Origin: Phlegmacium glaucopus | Lineage: Eukaryota > Basidiomycota > Agaricomycetes > Agaricales > Cortinariaceae | NCBI GenBank assembly: GCA_015039465.1 | Contig: MU130567.1 | Coordinates: forward strand, 201,239-265,238 | Reading direction: 5' to 3' | DNA: 64,000 nt | Shown: positions 34,152 through 46,514 of the stretch, piece after piece | Layout: every line of letters begins with the position of its first letter | Position numbering within the stretch: position 1 is the stretch's first letter | Position numbers and translations under genes: made by a program | The notes under the pieces: generated by a model | What the model was told of the DNA's origin: nothing | The model's database searches: none | Seen by the model: the letters and a program-made list of their open reading frames with translations, nothing else

Positions 34152-34506
34152 TCTGTTTTCACAAGACAAAGATTCGTCAGTATAGGATCGCAAAATGTTC
34201 TAACCGGTCATCTAAACCACAGGTTACGCATCCATCCAATCAGCAAGCCTTCTCCTCTCAAAAAGCAACTTGAATCATGGAACGGACATTTCGGATGTGT
34301 GGGCTGAGTATAAGATAACTTACATTGGCGTACGGTGGGTTCTTGAGGTTTGAGACGGTCGACAAAGTTCTGTGGACAGTTCAACGGAATTGTTTGTCGC
34401 TGTTGCAATCCTAAAGTCGGCATTTCGGCAGCGCTTTATGAACTTGTCTACGTATGAATTACAATGTACATAGAAAACAGGATTTGAAATGAATATGAAA
34501 GACTGT

Positions 34507-35991
34507 TCAGCCAATAGCCATGTCGGTAACATCTGATATCCTCTCCGTGCCACCAGTTTGTCCAATCCTCGGGCGCATGGAGAATATAACATCTTTGATC
34601 ACTTGGGAGATAAGACCATGTTGTGCTTCCACTGCGATCTTCGTGCTGCAATGATTTGGTTATCGATGATGTCTGATGCTGAAATTAAGAGAATAACAAC
34701 GCACCTGTCTTTTACACTTTTCGCAAGTTGATTCTCGTCCTTTTTCCTCTCCTCTTTTTCCTTCTCCTTCTGCTGTAATAAGACAGATAAGACGCACATC
34801 AGAATTGAGTTTGAAGGGCCACACCTTTTGAACTGAGTCTTTGTCCTTTAACGATGGTACCACCGGTTTCGTTGATCCGATAGAATTTTGCGCTTTGGCC
34901 AATTTCTGATGAAGGTCAGATAACTGCGACACCGCATAAGCTCTGTTCTATTATAATCACATCTTTTTCAGAACTGGATCTCAAATCATAGGAGATCAAC
35001 CACTTACGGAAAGGAGGGGACTTTGACTCAGAGTGTTGACCCAATATTTGTTCCACAACATTGCCAAAAGGTCGTTATCCAGGCTCGATTTGAATACTTC
35101 AACTTCCAGTTGATAGTATTGATTGGCATGAACACCGAAATCTTCAATCTTGCTTAATGGGATTGACTGATACTCTGAGGGAGACACGTTTGGAGGAGTG
35201 TAGCCTTCAGGAAATGTGCGAAATGCTCCTATGTCAACTTTCCCAGCGGAAATCGTGCGGTTAGGATCGATCTGGGGAACAAAGGTCATAGTTGGGTCTC
35301 AAGTCAAGGAGAACTTCACGCACGACGACGGCAACAAATGGATCTTGATATTTTTGATTTGTCAATTGGGTATTTACGTCGATACCAGATAACCAGCATC
35401 CATAACCTGGGTGAGAGTGATACCACCCGATGACGTTCTCTAGTCGGCCTGCCTAAAATAAATCGACATCGTATCTGAGGAGAACGTGATATGCTTACAA
35501 AAAACTTACTTTCTCGCTTTCCTGAATATACTCCACCATGTACTCATTTGCTTCATTCTGTGCGTTTACACGCGTCTCAGTTCCCTGAACAGGCAATGCG
35601 AATGAATCCATGATAATAATCGTGTTCCCGACAGCTTTTCCTTGCATGAGGCCCATGATTTCATGTGGTACACCCGAGCGCGCATGGATCACCTTAAGGC
35701 AGGGTTTGTTTAATCAAAAGTGCGAGCTTGTGCAACTAACTTACCATCTTAATCAAAGCCACTGCGGATATTTTACATGTTTTAAAATAGTGAGGACTAG
35801 AGATTTCATGGAATCAGTTTTATAACTACGATTCAGCAAAGAAGTTGAAGCGTTTACTCTTTCGTCCAAGGCATTTCCTGATTGAACTTTCTGTTGGCCT
35901 CGACATCGAAACGATATATTTCATCTTGAGGCGGGACTTCGAGAATGTTATTCGTCAGTGAGAATGTCTGAAGAGCTGTGCTCTTAGACAT
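34507..35991 (-). CDS. CSN5: COP9 signalosome subunit 5, JAMM deneddylase
   Basis: CSN5 is the catalytic subunit that removes Nedd8/Rub1 from cullins and so tunes SCF-type ubiquitin ligases. I read at least seven exons. The N-terminus [20 protein letters not shown] leads to the MPN core: [20 protein letters not shown], then [13 protein letters not shown] (catalytic Glu), and the JAMM zinc motif [16 protein letters not shown] (HxH-x7-SxxD). Next are [20 protein letters not shown] and the dimer/helical C-terminal region, which continues through a Lys/Glu-rich exon ([20 protein letters not shown]) to [20 protein letters not shown] and ends MAIG. All catalytic residues are present. The start is the first ATG, matching the usual CSN5 N-terminus. 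Confidence 0.95.
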
Positions 35992-36528
35992 TTTCGTTGG
36001 GCTTGACATCGGGCAACTGGAGGGCAGTTATCTTTTTTGTCACGTTATAACCTTTGTAATATCGAGTACACGTGATAATTTTAAATTCATCACGAGATTG
36101 ACGAGAATTGACGTCGAAATTTTCTGTAGTGCATTGTCTACAATAACTTGAATAGGGGCTGCAGCTCGTCCTGGTGGTCAACGCTTTGAACATAACTAGG
36201 TAATGTGCTGAAGCTTTGACCGTCAAGTTAATTTGTATAAACGGCGGGAAGATTCCTCCTCCTGCCTTTTACCTGCGCACCCACGTAGTAAAACTTTTAA
36301 ATAGCGTAACCTCCATCTCATAAGACCGTACGCTTCGTGTGGCTTGCTGGCAGTCTCGAGCCTGTCACCCACACATACGAAATCAAGCCCCTGGCCGTAA
36401 GAAAGATGAATAAGTACGAACAAACGTTATAGATTTGAGTACCACAACCAGGAAAAAAACATACTAGAATAATAAGTGACTACATACTTAACTAAAGCCA
36501 ACAAAAAGGGATGTCACCCAGTTGTCCT

Positions 36529-37939
36529 CTACTTCCCGTACGGGAATATCTGTGGACAACCCGTATCGGCGATTGAACTGTAGAAGTTATCCAAGTTATC
36601 ATTCAAGACCTCAAATAAAATTCCAGTGGGGTCCGGGTACAGAGAGCGGACAGTTTGGTTCACGAAATTGACGTAGAGCGAGCAGAAAGTGTTGAAATCG
36701 GCTGAAGTCGGATCTAGGACATAGTTTCCAACACCTTCATTCTTTCCAGGTTCAATGGGATGGGCAGCGAATATGGTGGCGATGTTGTCTCCGATCTCGT
36801 CGAGACCAATGGATCGGTTTGCGCGGAAGAAATCGGTGGGCATCTGGCTATTTTGGAAAAAACCACGAGCATCTGTCAAGTTGAGTTGCCCATCCGATAC
36901 GCGACCATCGACAAAATAGAGATAGGGGAAGGTAGATTCGGCATATGCAGTGTAATAACGTGGTGAGACAAAGGAGAAATTGGGATTTGTTGCAATGGAT
37001 TCTTGGATGCGTTTCCATCTGAATTCGGCCGCTACTGTTTGGTTGTAGTTTCCACCACCGAAAAGCTGGCTGAAGGAAGAAAACTTATAAAGTGGATATG
37101 TCAGCCTCATTTAGCTGAATAGCAGGTAATTCAATGTTACCTCGTCGAATTGCACCTCGTTAAAGCTGTGGTTATCGCCGAAAAATGCATCACCTAATCA
37201 AACCATTCCCAGTTAGTGACGCAGCACTGATCCATGAATTGGGAATTTAAAGGCACCTCGAGTCATACTAGCATCGCCTGAAGATCGGATTGTCATTAAT
37301 CAGTTAAAGGGAGAAGTTTTGTAAGTGGCCTAACCTTCAAACACAGCATGTGTATCAAGGCCGCCAACTATGGCTGGCTTAGGAGGATCCGAGCCAGTTT
37401 TGGGACTCTTTCCTCCAATGCTGAGCAAATTGGTAACCAAATTGCCATCAACTAGAAATGCGGCATAGGTGACAAAGACCGCGAGGTCATTTCCCATATT
37501 AAACCCTGAGGAAACCAGTCAGTCCATGGCAAACGATGCAGGTGACAAATCAACTCCCCTTCCTGCACTGCATTGACAATCTGCGCTGGGGTGGCGATAC
37601 CGTTGCGAGGAAGCCACTAAATGGGTTATTATTATGCAGGATGTATCAACTTCCGAGGAATTTTGGACTTACACCATGAGATGCTAAGGTGTTCAATCCT
37701 GGGCAAGGCCCGCGTATGTCGTCGGGCTGCAGAGGCTCCCATTGATGCTCCTCGTCATTGACGAGCTTCGCTGAGGTGTCCTTCAACGGCCCAGGGGGAC
37801 GCTCAGCGCCGCGAAGCTGAAGTGTAGGTATGATACGCTCCAATTCCGCAAATGAGAGGCCGGCAAGTGACCCATGCGAAGGAAAAGAAAAGACGATAGA
37901 AACGCAAGCCAAAGCTACGATTGCAAAAAGATGAGTCAT
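36529..37939 (-). CDS. unspecific peroxygenase (heme-thiolate), copy 1, splice donor defective
   Basis: The protein belongs to the heme-thiolate peroxidase/UPO family (chloroperoxidase fold), secreted enzymes that insert oxygen using peroxide. A signal peptide MTHLFAIVALACVSIVFSFP starts it. The heme-ligand motif GPCPGLNTLASHG follows, then the long-type UPO signature EGDASMTRGD (acid-base Glu and Arg, Mg site) split over introns, and the conserved FGGGNYNQTVAAEFRWKRIQ and YVLDPTSADFN blocks. The C-terminus is GCPQIFPYGK. Six exons are expected. The second intron starts GG (37558-37557) where the paralogue has a GC donor, so normal splicing should fail there; without removal the frame is lost. 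Otherwise intact, it may be a very young pseudogene or use another donor. It matches copy 2 at about nine residues in ten over the last exon. Confidence 0.85.
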
Positions 37940-38080
37940 TTTAACTGTAGGAAGGCAAAATTGGACTTGCGACCATTTTATATGATCAACGAGATGGCGC
38001 TGGTGAAAGGCTCCGAAATACGAGAATCATGATAGAATATGGAATCTAGATTTACAGCGTCTTGCAATATGGTAGAATAT

Positions 38081-38517
38081 GGTTTGCACAAAAAAATTTG
38101 TAGCGCAGCGTTATGATGTGACCACCTGTCAATCAAATTTAGCCACTGGGATTCCGGAAAAGTAAACGGTCTGATCTTGATACTTAGGTTCGGTACAAGC
38201 CGCCTTCTCTGCCGGTGAATGTTTGCTACAGTCGAACCCCTCTTAACCCATACCCGTCAGTGGATGGCCCAAGGTATGGGAGGGTATGGGTTATGGGAGG
38301 TTACGGGTTATGAGAGGTCAGTTTTGGTGTAAATTTCGGTTTGGTGCCTGCTAAAATCTATGGGTTATGGGGGGTTATGGCTTAGTAGAGGGTATGGGTT
38401 AAGAGGGGTTCGACTGTACGCAAATAAAGGTAACTATGAGGTGTCCGGTTCCCGGACCGGAGCCAGGGCTTGCTGTCAGTCACATCAAACGCTGGTGCGA
38501 AATTTTTTGTGCAAACC
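38081..38517. mobile_element. TIR element (MITE) in peroxygenase copy 1, 437 bp
   Basis: The ends GGTTTGCACAAAAAA are inverted repeats (38081-38095 and 38503-38517), and similarity extends inward through GCG-CAGCGTT and TGATGTGAC blocks. Copy 2 of the duplication lacks the segment, giving an empty-site comparison. Short ATAT flanks may be the target duplication. It is interrupted by a second MITE. Confidence 0.62.
38229..38416. mobile_element. mariner/pogo-like MITE, 188 bp, nested
   Basis: The ends CAGTCGAACCCCTCTTAACC and their exact inverse, both flanked by TA, are the hallmark of Tc1/mariner elements (TA target). Inside are imperfect GGGTTATGGG-type tandem motifs. It sits within the 437-bp MITE, so it inserted later. 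Confidence 0.78.
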
Positions 38518-38985
38518 ATATTGCAAAGTTTAACGGGAAAATCCTGGGGATATCAGTAAATGACTCTGCATACACAGTCTCATCACATCAATCTGTCAGT
38601 GTCAAAAAAAAGTAAAATGTTACTTTCCAGAGACTCCAGACGACGGAGTATAGTCGATTGGAAGTAAGTATGTAGATAATTTTTTTAATTTTTAGTCATG
38701 ACACCTGCACAGCGAGATACTGTATAGAGATAATCAATGGCTTGAGATTCAATGAGAATAAACGAAATCCAAACGAAATCATAGACAGAATAGAATCTAA
38801 TAGAATGCCTGTGATGGTCGCCAGCCAATTTTAGGTTTGCTTCAATTTCAAACGACAAACAGATGAGTATTATAACCATGGAGGCACCCCTGGAAGAGAA
38901 GCCCATTTCGACTCTCAGACTCGTCCATTAGCGTCCATTGTGTAAATTAAATGAAAATGGAGATAACCGGCCTCTAATAAGTTGT

Positions 38986-39487
38986 GTTGCCGATCACTTA
39001 AACACCCCAAAACACCCCCCAAAAAAAAAACAATCCTAGCGCAGCGGAAAATTTGTAAAACTCAGAAAGCACTGGAAGCTGTACAGTTGCGAACGCGATG
39101 GGAGCATCAGATGTTTCGGCGGATGGATGCTTACAGAACGGATATGGGAGCAACCGATGCCCAGAAAACAGGTGAAGAAATTTGTAGTTCGTCACAAAAT
39201 TATCATTCCTCTTCCATTCCGTCAATACAAACTCTTCAAAACACGTATAAGAGTGTTTATACAAGAGGGATAAGAACTACCCTTTTTTTTGCAAAGTCGT
39301 AGAGGCAAAAATGTAACCACCCGCCAAACTCAAGTCTGCTTGAGAAGATTTCTCACTCGGTTTTGAAGCTAATAAGAAACCCTCAATATAACATCTTCTT
39401 ATCACTAAAAGGAGTGTTTCCACGAGAGGAATAAGGAAACGGGCTTTTTTGGAGGACCAGAAAAGTTTGCACAAAAGTAGCGGTGTC
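38986..39487. other. 500-bp segment present only in duplication copy 1
   Basis: Copy 2 passes directly from GGCCTGTAGTAAGTT to GAGTTGGATAGCG, whereas copy 1 has about 500 bp in between. It contains two diverged 60-bp direct motifs (AGTGTTTATACAAGAGGGATAA near 39250 and AGTGTTTCCACGAGAGGAATAA near 39411). No terminal repeats or gene are recognised. Confidence 0.5.
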
Positions 39488-40176
39488 TCTTGAGTTGGAT
39501 AGCGTCATCAAATTTAAGACGATTACTTAGTACAAGGTTGAAGGTATATTCCTTTGCTTATTTTTCTCCACAGCCCGCAGTTAATTTTCTTAGGGTACTG
39601 GAAAAATTAGAGTGAGGATACGGGTTTTTAGGCCATCATAGGTACCAATGCTCTTGAGGCTTGCGCAGTTCGTTTCATTTATGTAAATTCATTATTAACA
39701 AACCAACTGAAATTTTAGAATGGCCGGTTCCCCTAAGTTACTGAATAGTTGTAGGCTGAATATGATTGAACCTTTTGAACGTGAGGCAGACGCCGTCTTT
39801 CTGATGTTTTTGTGAAAGACTGGGGGGCGTGATATGAACAGGACTAGTAATGTGCTGAAGATTTGACCATCAAGTTAATTTGTATAAACGGCGGGAAGAT
39901 TCTTGCTCCTGCCTTTTACCTGCGTAGTAAAACTTTTAAATAGCGTAACCTCCATCTCATAAGACCATACGCTTCGTGTGGCTTGCTGGCAGTCTCGAGC
40001 CCGTTACCCACACATACGAAATCAAGCCCCTGGCCGTAAGAAAGTTGAATAAGTACGAACAAACGTTACAGGTTTGAGTACCACAACCGGGGGAAAAAAA
40101 ACTAAGCGTCCTAGAATAATAGGTCACTACATACTTAACTAAAGCCAAAAAAAGAGGGATGTCACCCAGTTGTCCT

Positions 40177-41582
40177 CTACTTCCCGAACGGGAATATCTG
40201 TGGACAACCCGATCCGATGAGTGGACTGTAGAAGTTATCCAAATTATCATTCAAGACATCAAGTAAAATTCCTTTCGGCTCCGGGTACAGAGAGCGGACA
40301 GTTTGGTTCACGAAGTTGACGTAGAGCAAGCAGAAATTGCTGAAATCGGCTGAAGTCGGATCTAGGACATAGTTTCCAACACCTTCATTCCTTCCAGGTT
40401 CAATGGGATGGACAGCGAATATGGTGTCGATGTTGGCTCCGACCTCGTTGAGACCAATGGATCGGTTTGCGCGGAAGAAATCGGTGGGCATCTGGCTATT
40501 TTGGAAAAAACCACGAGCATTTGTCAAGTTGAGTTGCCCATCCGATACGCGACCATCGACGAAATAAAGATAGGGGAAGGTAGATTCCGCATATGCAGTG
40601 TAATAACGTGGTGAGACGAAGGAGAAATCTGGATTTGTTGCAATGGATTCTTGGATGCGTTGCCACCTGAATTCGGCCGCTACTGTTTGGTTGTAGTTTC
40701 CACCACCAAAGCGTTGGCTGAAGGAAGAAAACTTATAAAGTGGATGTGTCAGCTCCATTTAGGTGAATAGCAGGTAAATCGATGTTACCTCGTCGAATTG
40801 CGTTTCGTTGAAGCTATGGTTATCGCCGAAAAATGCATCACCTAATCAAACCATTCCCAGTTAGTGACGCAGCGGTGATGAATTGGGGATTTAAACGCAC
40901 CTCGAGTCATACTAGCATCACCTGAAGAATCGGGATGTCATTAATCAGTTAAAGGGAGAAATTTCGAAGCGGCCTAACCTTCAAACACAGCATGTGTATC
41001 AAGGCCGCCAACTATGGCTGGCTTAGGAGGATCTGGGCCAGTTTTGGGACTCTTTCCTCCAATGCTGAGCAAATTGGTAACCAAATTGCCATCAACCAGA
41101 AATGCGGCATAGGTGACAAAGACCGCGAGGTCATTTCCCATATTGAACCCTGAGAAACCAGTCAGCCCGTGGCAAACGATGCAGGTGACAAATCAACTCG
41201 CCTTCCTGCACTGCATTGACAATCTGCGCTGGGGTGGCGATACCGTTGCGAGGAAGCCACTAAATGGGTTATTATTATGCAGGATGTATCAATTTCCGAG
41301 GAATTTTGGACTTACACCATGAGATGCTAAGGTGTTCAATCCTGGGCAAGGCCCGCGTATGTCGTCGGGCTGCAGAGGCTCCCATGGATGGTGCTTGTCA
41401 TTGACGAGCTTCGCTGAGGTGTCCTTCAACGGCCCAGGGGGACGCTCAGCGCCGCGAAGCTGAAGTGTAGGCATGATAAACTCCAATTCCGCAGATGAGA
41501 GGCCGGCAAGTGACCCATGCGAAGGAAAAGAAAAGACGATAGAAACGCAAGCCAAAGCTACGATTGCAAAAAGATGAGTCAT
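40177..41582 (-). CDS. unspecific peroxygenase (heme-thiolate), copy 2
   Basis: This is the paralogue of the gene at 36529-37939 with the same exon plan, signal peptide, GPCPGLNTLASHG cysteine-ligand motif, EGD-SMTRGD signature and C-terminus GCPQIFPFGK. The second intron uses a GC donor (41201-41200, context AG-GCGAGTT) and then joins in frame, giving AVQEGFNMGNDLAVFVTYAA. The product should be a secreted peroxygenase with broad hydroxylation or epoxidation ability; the physiological substrate is unknown. Several N-glycosylation sequons (NYNQT, NFVNQT) are visible. No break is seen, so this is the likely functional copy. Confidence 0.92.
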
Positions 41583-42712
41583 TTTAACTGTAGAAAGGCA
41601 AAATTGGATTTGCGGCCGTTTTATATGATCAACGAGATGGCGCTGGTGAAAGGCCCCGGAATACGGGAGTTATGATAGAATGGAATCTAGATTTAGCCTC
41701 AAGTTTAAGGGGAAAATCCAGGGATATCAGTAAACGACTGTGCATGCACAGTCTCGTCAGTCCTGTCAGTGTCAAAAAAAAACACCTGTCAATGTTACTT
41801 TCCAGAGACTCCAGACAACCGAGTATAGTCGATTGGAAATATCAAGTCGTGATTCCTGCACAGCGACATATAGAGATAATCAGTGACTTCAGAATGAACA
41901 AAGTCCAAACGAAATCATAGTGTAATTATTACATAATGCCCGATAGTTAGATCTCGTGACAGACCTCGCTGCTTTCAAATGACAAACAAGACGATGGAAG
42001 CGAAGCCCATTTCGACTCTCAGACTCGTCCATTGTGTAAATTCAACCAAAATGGAGATAACCGGCCTGTAGTAAGTTAGATTTGAGTTGGATAGCGTCAT
42101 CAAATTTAAGACGATTACTTAGTACAAGGTTGAAGATATATTCTTTTGCTTATTTTTCTCCACGGCCCGCAGTTAATCTTCTTAAAGTACTGGGAAAATT
42201 GGAGTGAGGATACGGGGTTTTTAGGCCACCATAGGTACCGATGCTCTTGAGGCTTGCGCAGTTGGTTTCATTTATGTAAATGTCCTGTCATTATTAACAA
42301 ACCAACTGAAATTTTAGGGCTACACCATAACATAGCGTACATGACACCCGTAAAGAAATCGGACACGTGTGATTTGTGAGCGAAAACTTCTGTTTTCGAA
42401 CAGCAGTAGGATCAGCTTAAATATTGAAATAATGGCTTCTTTTAGGCTGGAATGGCCAACATTGCATCGATTTTCTTGCTGATTCACTACCCCGTATCGT
42501 CGTATGCCTGACCCATTTTTGCTCACTGCTTGCTAACGTCTGCCTGCCAGTGTCACGCAGAAATTCAACAGTTGTCTCTCTGATTCAGTCAACAAAGGTT
42601 TGGTGATGGCTGGCTCGTGCGCAGCCCTAAGTTACTGAATAGTTGTAGGCTGAATATTGAACCTTTTGAACGTGAGGCAGAAGGCATCTATTCTGATGTT
42701 TTTGTGAAAGAT

Positions 42713-44781
42713 TACCATCATTAAATCGATTTCTTGAAATGCTGTGCACGACATATTTATCTGATGCCTTATTTAATATGCAGAACTATTTTTAACATGT
42801 ATTTCTTTATGGTATTGTGGCTGTAACCCACAGATTCCAACAATAAACTCACTAACAAATTTTCTGGCTTTTCTCCGTTGTACGGAATAATCGCGATGGT
42901 GTTAGTAGCCAAAACGACTTAGGATTTCGATGTCGCGAATAGATATAATATCCATCACTTGGAGCACAGCGATACACATACGCTTTCGTTTTATCGAAAT
43001 GAATAAGTGATATTTATGTAGATGTTGATCCAGGTGTCCATAATATGGCTGCCATGCAATACGTAACTTTGATCATGGACAACTGCGCCTGCCGGAGCCA
43101 GGGAGTCGCCACATCGACGCATGGGCTATTTGAGAACAGATATAATCTTGGGAGACCGTAGATTGTGATGGAGAACCGCATAGAACTTTCGGAAAATTTC
43201 GATGATAGCAATCAGATATAAATTTAGCCCGCTTCATATAGGAGAGTGAACATGACACGGTTACTAGTAGAACAAGCCGGAGAATGGGGGGATATAATCC
43301 TGCCTCAGATATTCGGACAATGGAGTGGCATCGAGCCTACGCAGTTTACTTGTCGAAAAAAGTCGTTGTTATCACAGGGATCTCTAGATGAGGCTTCCGC
43401 AGCGGAGATGTCTACATACCAGACGGATCATGTGGCATGCATTGAGAAACCAGAGTCCTGCGGGATCCAAAGATAGGATGATACTAGGAGACTAGGCTAA
43501 GCTGTCGGACAGTAGTTTCACCTCTGCAAATTCGTATAAGGAGTTGCGTTCCTGACGGTCACATGTACGGTCCAAGAAAAAGTAGAATATGTACTGCCCT
43601 CCAAAATGTCGGTATAATGTACCATCCGCTCAGAATGAGAACTAATTTCCAAACCAGGAAAATCCCTCAAAGATTTTGACACAAATAAGATGGCGCAGTT
43701 GTGAGTCAATTCCGAGAATCCGAGTCGTGCAGATCAGAGATAACTCCAATTGTTACGAACTTTCAGTCTGTATTTGTGACAACACGAGCGGCGCAGACCT
43801 ACTACAGTGATCAGCCTAAAACTTCAAGACGTTTGCTTGAAAAATGGACACACCGACTTCCCAGCCGGATATCGTGGTCCAACAGCCCAACAGCCCAGCG
43901 AAATATTGAGATAAATTTTTTTGACAAACAGTTTGTAAGTCCCAAAGCATCACTGCCTCATATGTCTGTGGTTGACTAGATGTTTGTAGGACGTAACTGT
44001 GAGTAGGGTCGAGGACGTATTATCCTCCAAGGCCCAAGTGAACCAAAAAGGCAGTTTAAATACGTATCCTCCTCTTGACGGGGCGTACTTTTAACAGACA
44101 TAGTTACTGCAAGGTGAACATGAGATTATTCCCGCGAGGCTATGAACCGAGATTAGTGCAGAAAAAACGTAGAACATAATCGCCCTAGCTGTGGAGCCTC
44201 TTGTAGCGATCGGCGATGAGTCGTTCGAGAGGCAAAGGAATAGCAGTCCTCCTGAATAGATACAGGCTTTGAGTTCGTACAGGCTTCCGATTGGCTTCCA
44301 ACTGAGGACTCGGATATACGATACTATGCAACTTGATGCAGGGATTGCACGTGTCATCCATCCTACGCTTCCAAAGACTAGTCAAGTTCCTTTGTTAACA
44401 GCCGTTTCTCATGTAAATCGTCTGAGTCAAAGAAAAGAGTAATGGTGTGGCAGGAATGGACTCGACTTGTCGGGACCGCGTGACAGTCACAGTGACCTTA
44501 ACCAATGTCAATTCGATTACTGTAACGCTTGCGTCTAGTTTGCGGCAACCTTGAGGATTTTCAACCATTTGTAAACCAGAGATAAGGATATAAATCGTGT
44601 GTAGAGACATGAGATCCATGAAAAATTAATTCTGACGAACAAATTATTGCTACAATGTCCACTTGATCTCCACTCAACCTGAGCAGTGAGTGAGTCAAGC
44701 GACCGTGTGAATTTCGTTCGCATCGCTTAAAAAGTCTCAGATTTTCACTTTCTTTTCATCAATACTCTTTGAGTCGTAGAA
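42713..44781. other. intergenic region, nothing recognised
   Basis: Two kilobases between the duplication end and the SWIM/RING gene. Frames of at most 92 codons occur without motifs; CpG is ordinary. No repeats with clear ends were found. Confidence 0.5.
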
Positions 44782-46413
44782 ATGGTTCTCAGCAAGCGAA
44801 AACGAAATGACGATTTCGTTGTCAGGAATCCTCCGTTACCGGACCAGCCTCAGATGTCTATGAGCCAGCAAGCAGATCCATTGCCATCTGTGCCGCCTGA
44901 AGTCATACCGCCGACAAAGAAAACACGTACCAATCCCCCACGTTCTTCCAAAGTCGCTACCTCTGAGTTGCCAGCTAAAACACCCAAGCGCCCTACTGTG
45001 AAAAAGGCGCGTGCATCGCGGGCCAAACAAGTGTCAGCTCCTAGTCAACCCGCAACCTCAGCTGCTGTAATGCCTGAGGCAGGCCCAAGCCAAACTGCAA
45101 CCCCGCCGCCTAAGAAGCGCCAAAAGAAGGCTGCGCCTGCTGCAGATGCCAGTGGATCGGAACCTGAGAAACGTGGAGCAGTCTTTAAGTCCAAGTGCCC
45201 ACAGAATATCCTTGATAGAGTGGAGCGAGTCATGACCCAAAGGCGTGTCCTTATGAGCCGTTTCAGCACCCCATTACACTTTCTGATGACTGTGGTATAG
45301 GATCTTCATGATTGATCGAAATCGAGTTCCGGGGCAGCTCTGTGAGGAGTTCAGCGTGTTGGGTTCAACTGGAAATGTGGGTAATTTTAGAAACAACGAT
45401 GTAGATGGAAGGGCTAAGTCCTTTAATTATAGGTGTATACTGTTACCATCGACCATAAACCTCGTTGCAACTGTACGTGGATCTAGTCGCATGTGTTACT
45501 TAACTGACAAACTGTCGCAGGTCCTGATGCTTGCAGGGGCAACCACTGCAAACACATTGTATGTCGCCACCTTCTGACCCGCCTTCTTGTATAACTCATG
45601 CATTTCGCCCAGTTATTCATCTTTCTGAAAGGTTCGTAGGACTTAATTTGAGAATCATTAATGCAGAAACCAAATTTCCCTTCTAGTTTTGCAGGTCGCT
45701 CAAACCTCAGGATACTGGTATCAAAAGTCCGTCCGCCTTCATACAATTACATCTTACAGGACCTGATGGGTATTACAGAGCATTACTTACCAGTGAACTT
45801 GAAACAATTTTTGCTCAAGCCCCTCTTGCACCCAACTCAATTGCTCATGCCCACATTCGTGAGGCACACGCTCGTGCGACAGGCAAAGCTCCCGCGATTA
45901 GTGTGGTTGAAGACGCCGGTAGCAAGAACAAACGTATCCCAGGTCCCGACGACGACTGTCCCATCTGTTATGATGGCATGCATGGTGTCGCTGAGACTTT
46001 ACTTGTCTTTTGCGAAGAGTGTGGGAACGCTCTGCACAAGGAATGCTTCCAGCAATGTGGGTCTTTTAGCTCGCGCCTTCTGGAGCAAGTTACTCACTTC
46101 CGCACTTTATCTTTTTCTCAGGGCAACGAACAGCTGCTAGTAATGGGAAAGAATTGACTTGCGTTTGGTGCCGAGCTAAATGGATCGTTGCTGCAGCAGG
46201 TGCTGGCACTGGCACTATTAAGAGAAGTATGGGGGCGTACGGGTACCTCAACTTGAGCGGGGTGGCAGATATCAGTCCTGTGCGCGATACAAGTACATGT
46301 AAGAGAGATTGTTTTTCAGAATTTAGGTTACGCTCACACATATCTTAGATTATCATGGTCCAAGGAGAGGCGAGCGGTATTATGGACGGCAAGATTATTC
46401 GGATTTTGCGTAA
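44782..46413 (+). CDS. SWIM zinc finger plus RING-type ubiquitin-ligase-like protein
   Basis: Exon 1 encodes a basic, Pro/Lys/Ala-rich 150-residue region with nuclear-localisation-like runs (PPKKRQKKAAP). After a GC-AG intron (45243-45300) come IFMIDRNRVPGQLCEEFSVL and VYTVTIDHKPRCNCPD with CRGNHCKHI, a CxC...CxH SWIM finger. Further exons give GYWYQKALLTSELETIFAQA, then CPICYDGMHGV...LVFCEECGNALHKECFQQW and CVWCRAKW, a RING-type eight-ligand zinc site. The tail is Tyr/Arg/Gly-rich and stops at 46411-46413. SWIM plus RING proteins (ZSWIM2/MEX-like) act as E3 ubiquitin ligases; that role is inferred. Most exon joins, including a GTCCGT donor, are fixed by frame and family motif. Its last 26 bp start the adjacent tandem duplication. 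Confidence 0.85.
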
Positions 46414-46514
46414 TGACTGCCAAATCTGAAAGCGAAAAATGGACCTCTTATATAAAATTGTCATCTAATATTATTGCGCTTGTTTTTTTTTGGTTTTCGA
46501 ATCTGTAATCCTAT

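Larger units (their letters stand above)
36186..42712. repeat. tandem segmental duplication carrying the two peroxygenase genes
   Basis: Copy 1 (36186-39835) and copy 2 (39836-42712) both begin near TAATGTGCTGAAG and TGTATAAACGGCGGGAAGAT and end near CCTTTTGAACGTGAGGCAGA plus CTGATGTTTTTGTGAAAGA. Each holds one peroxygenase gene plus about 1.1 kb (copy 2) or 1.9 kb (copy 1) of its upstream region. Copy 1 is longer because of insertions at 38081-38517 and 38986-39487. Copy 2 has an extra segment of about 300 bp at 42319-42626, bounded by TAGGGCT and its inverse AGCCCTA. Confidence 0.87.
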
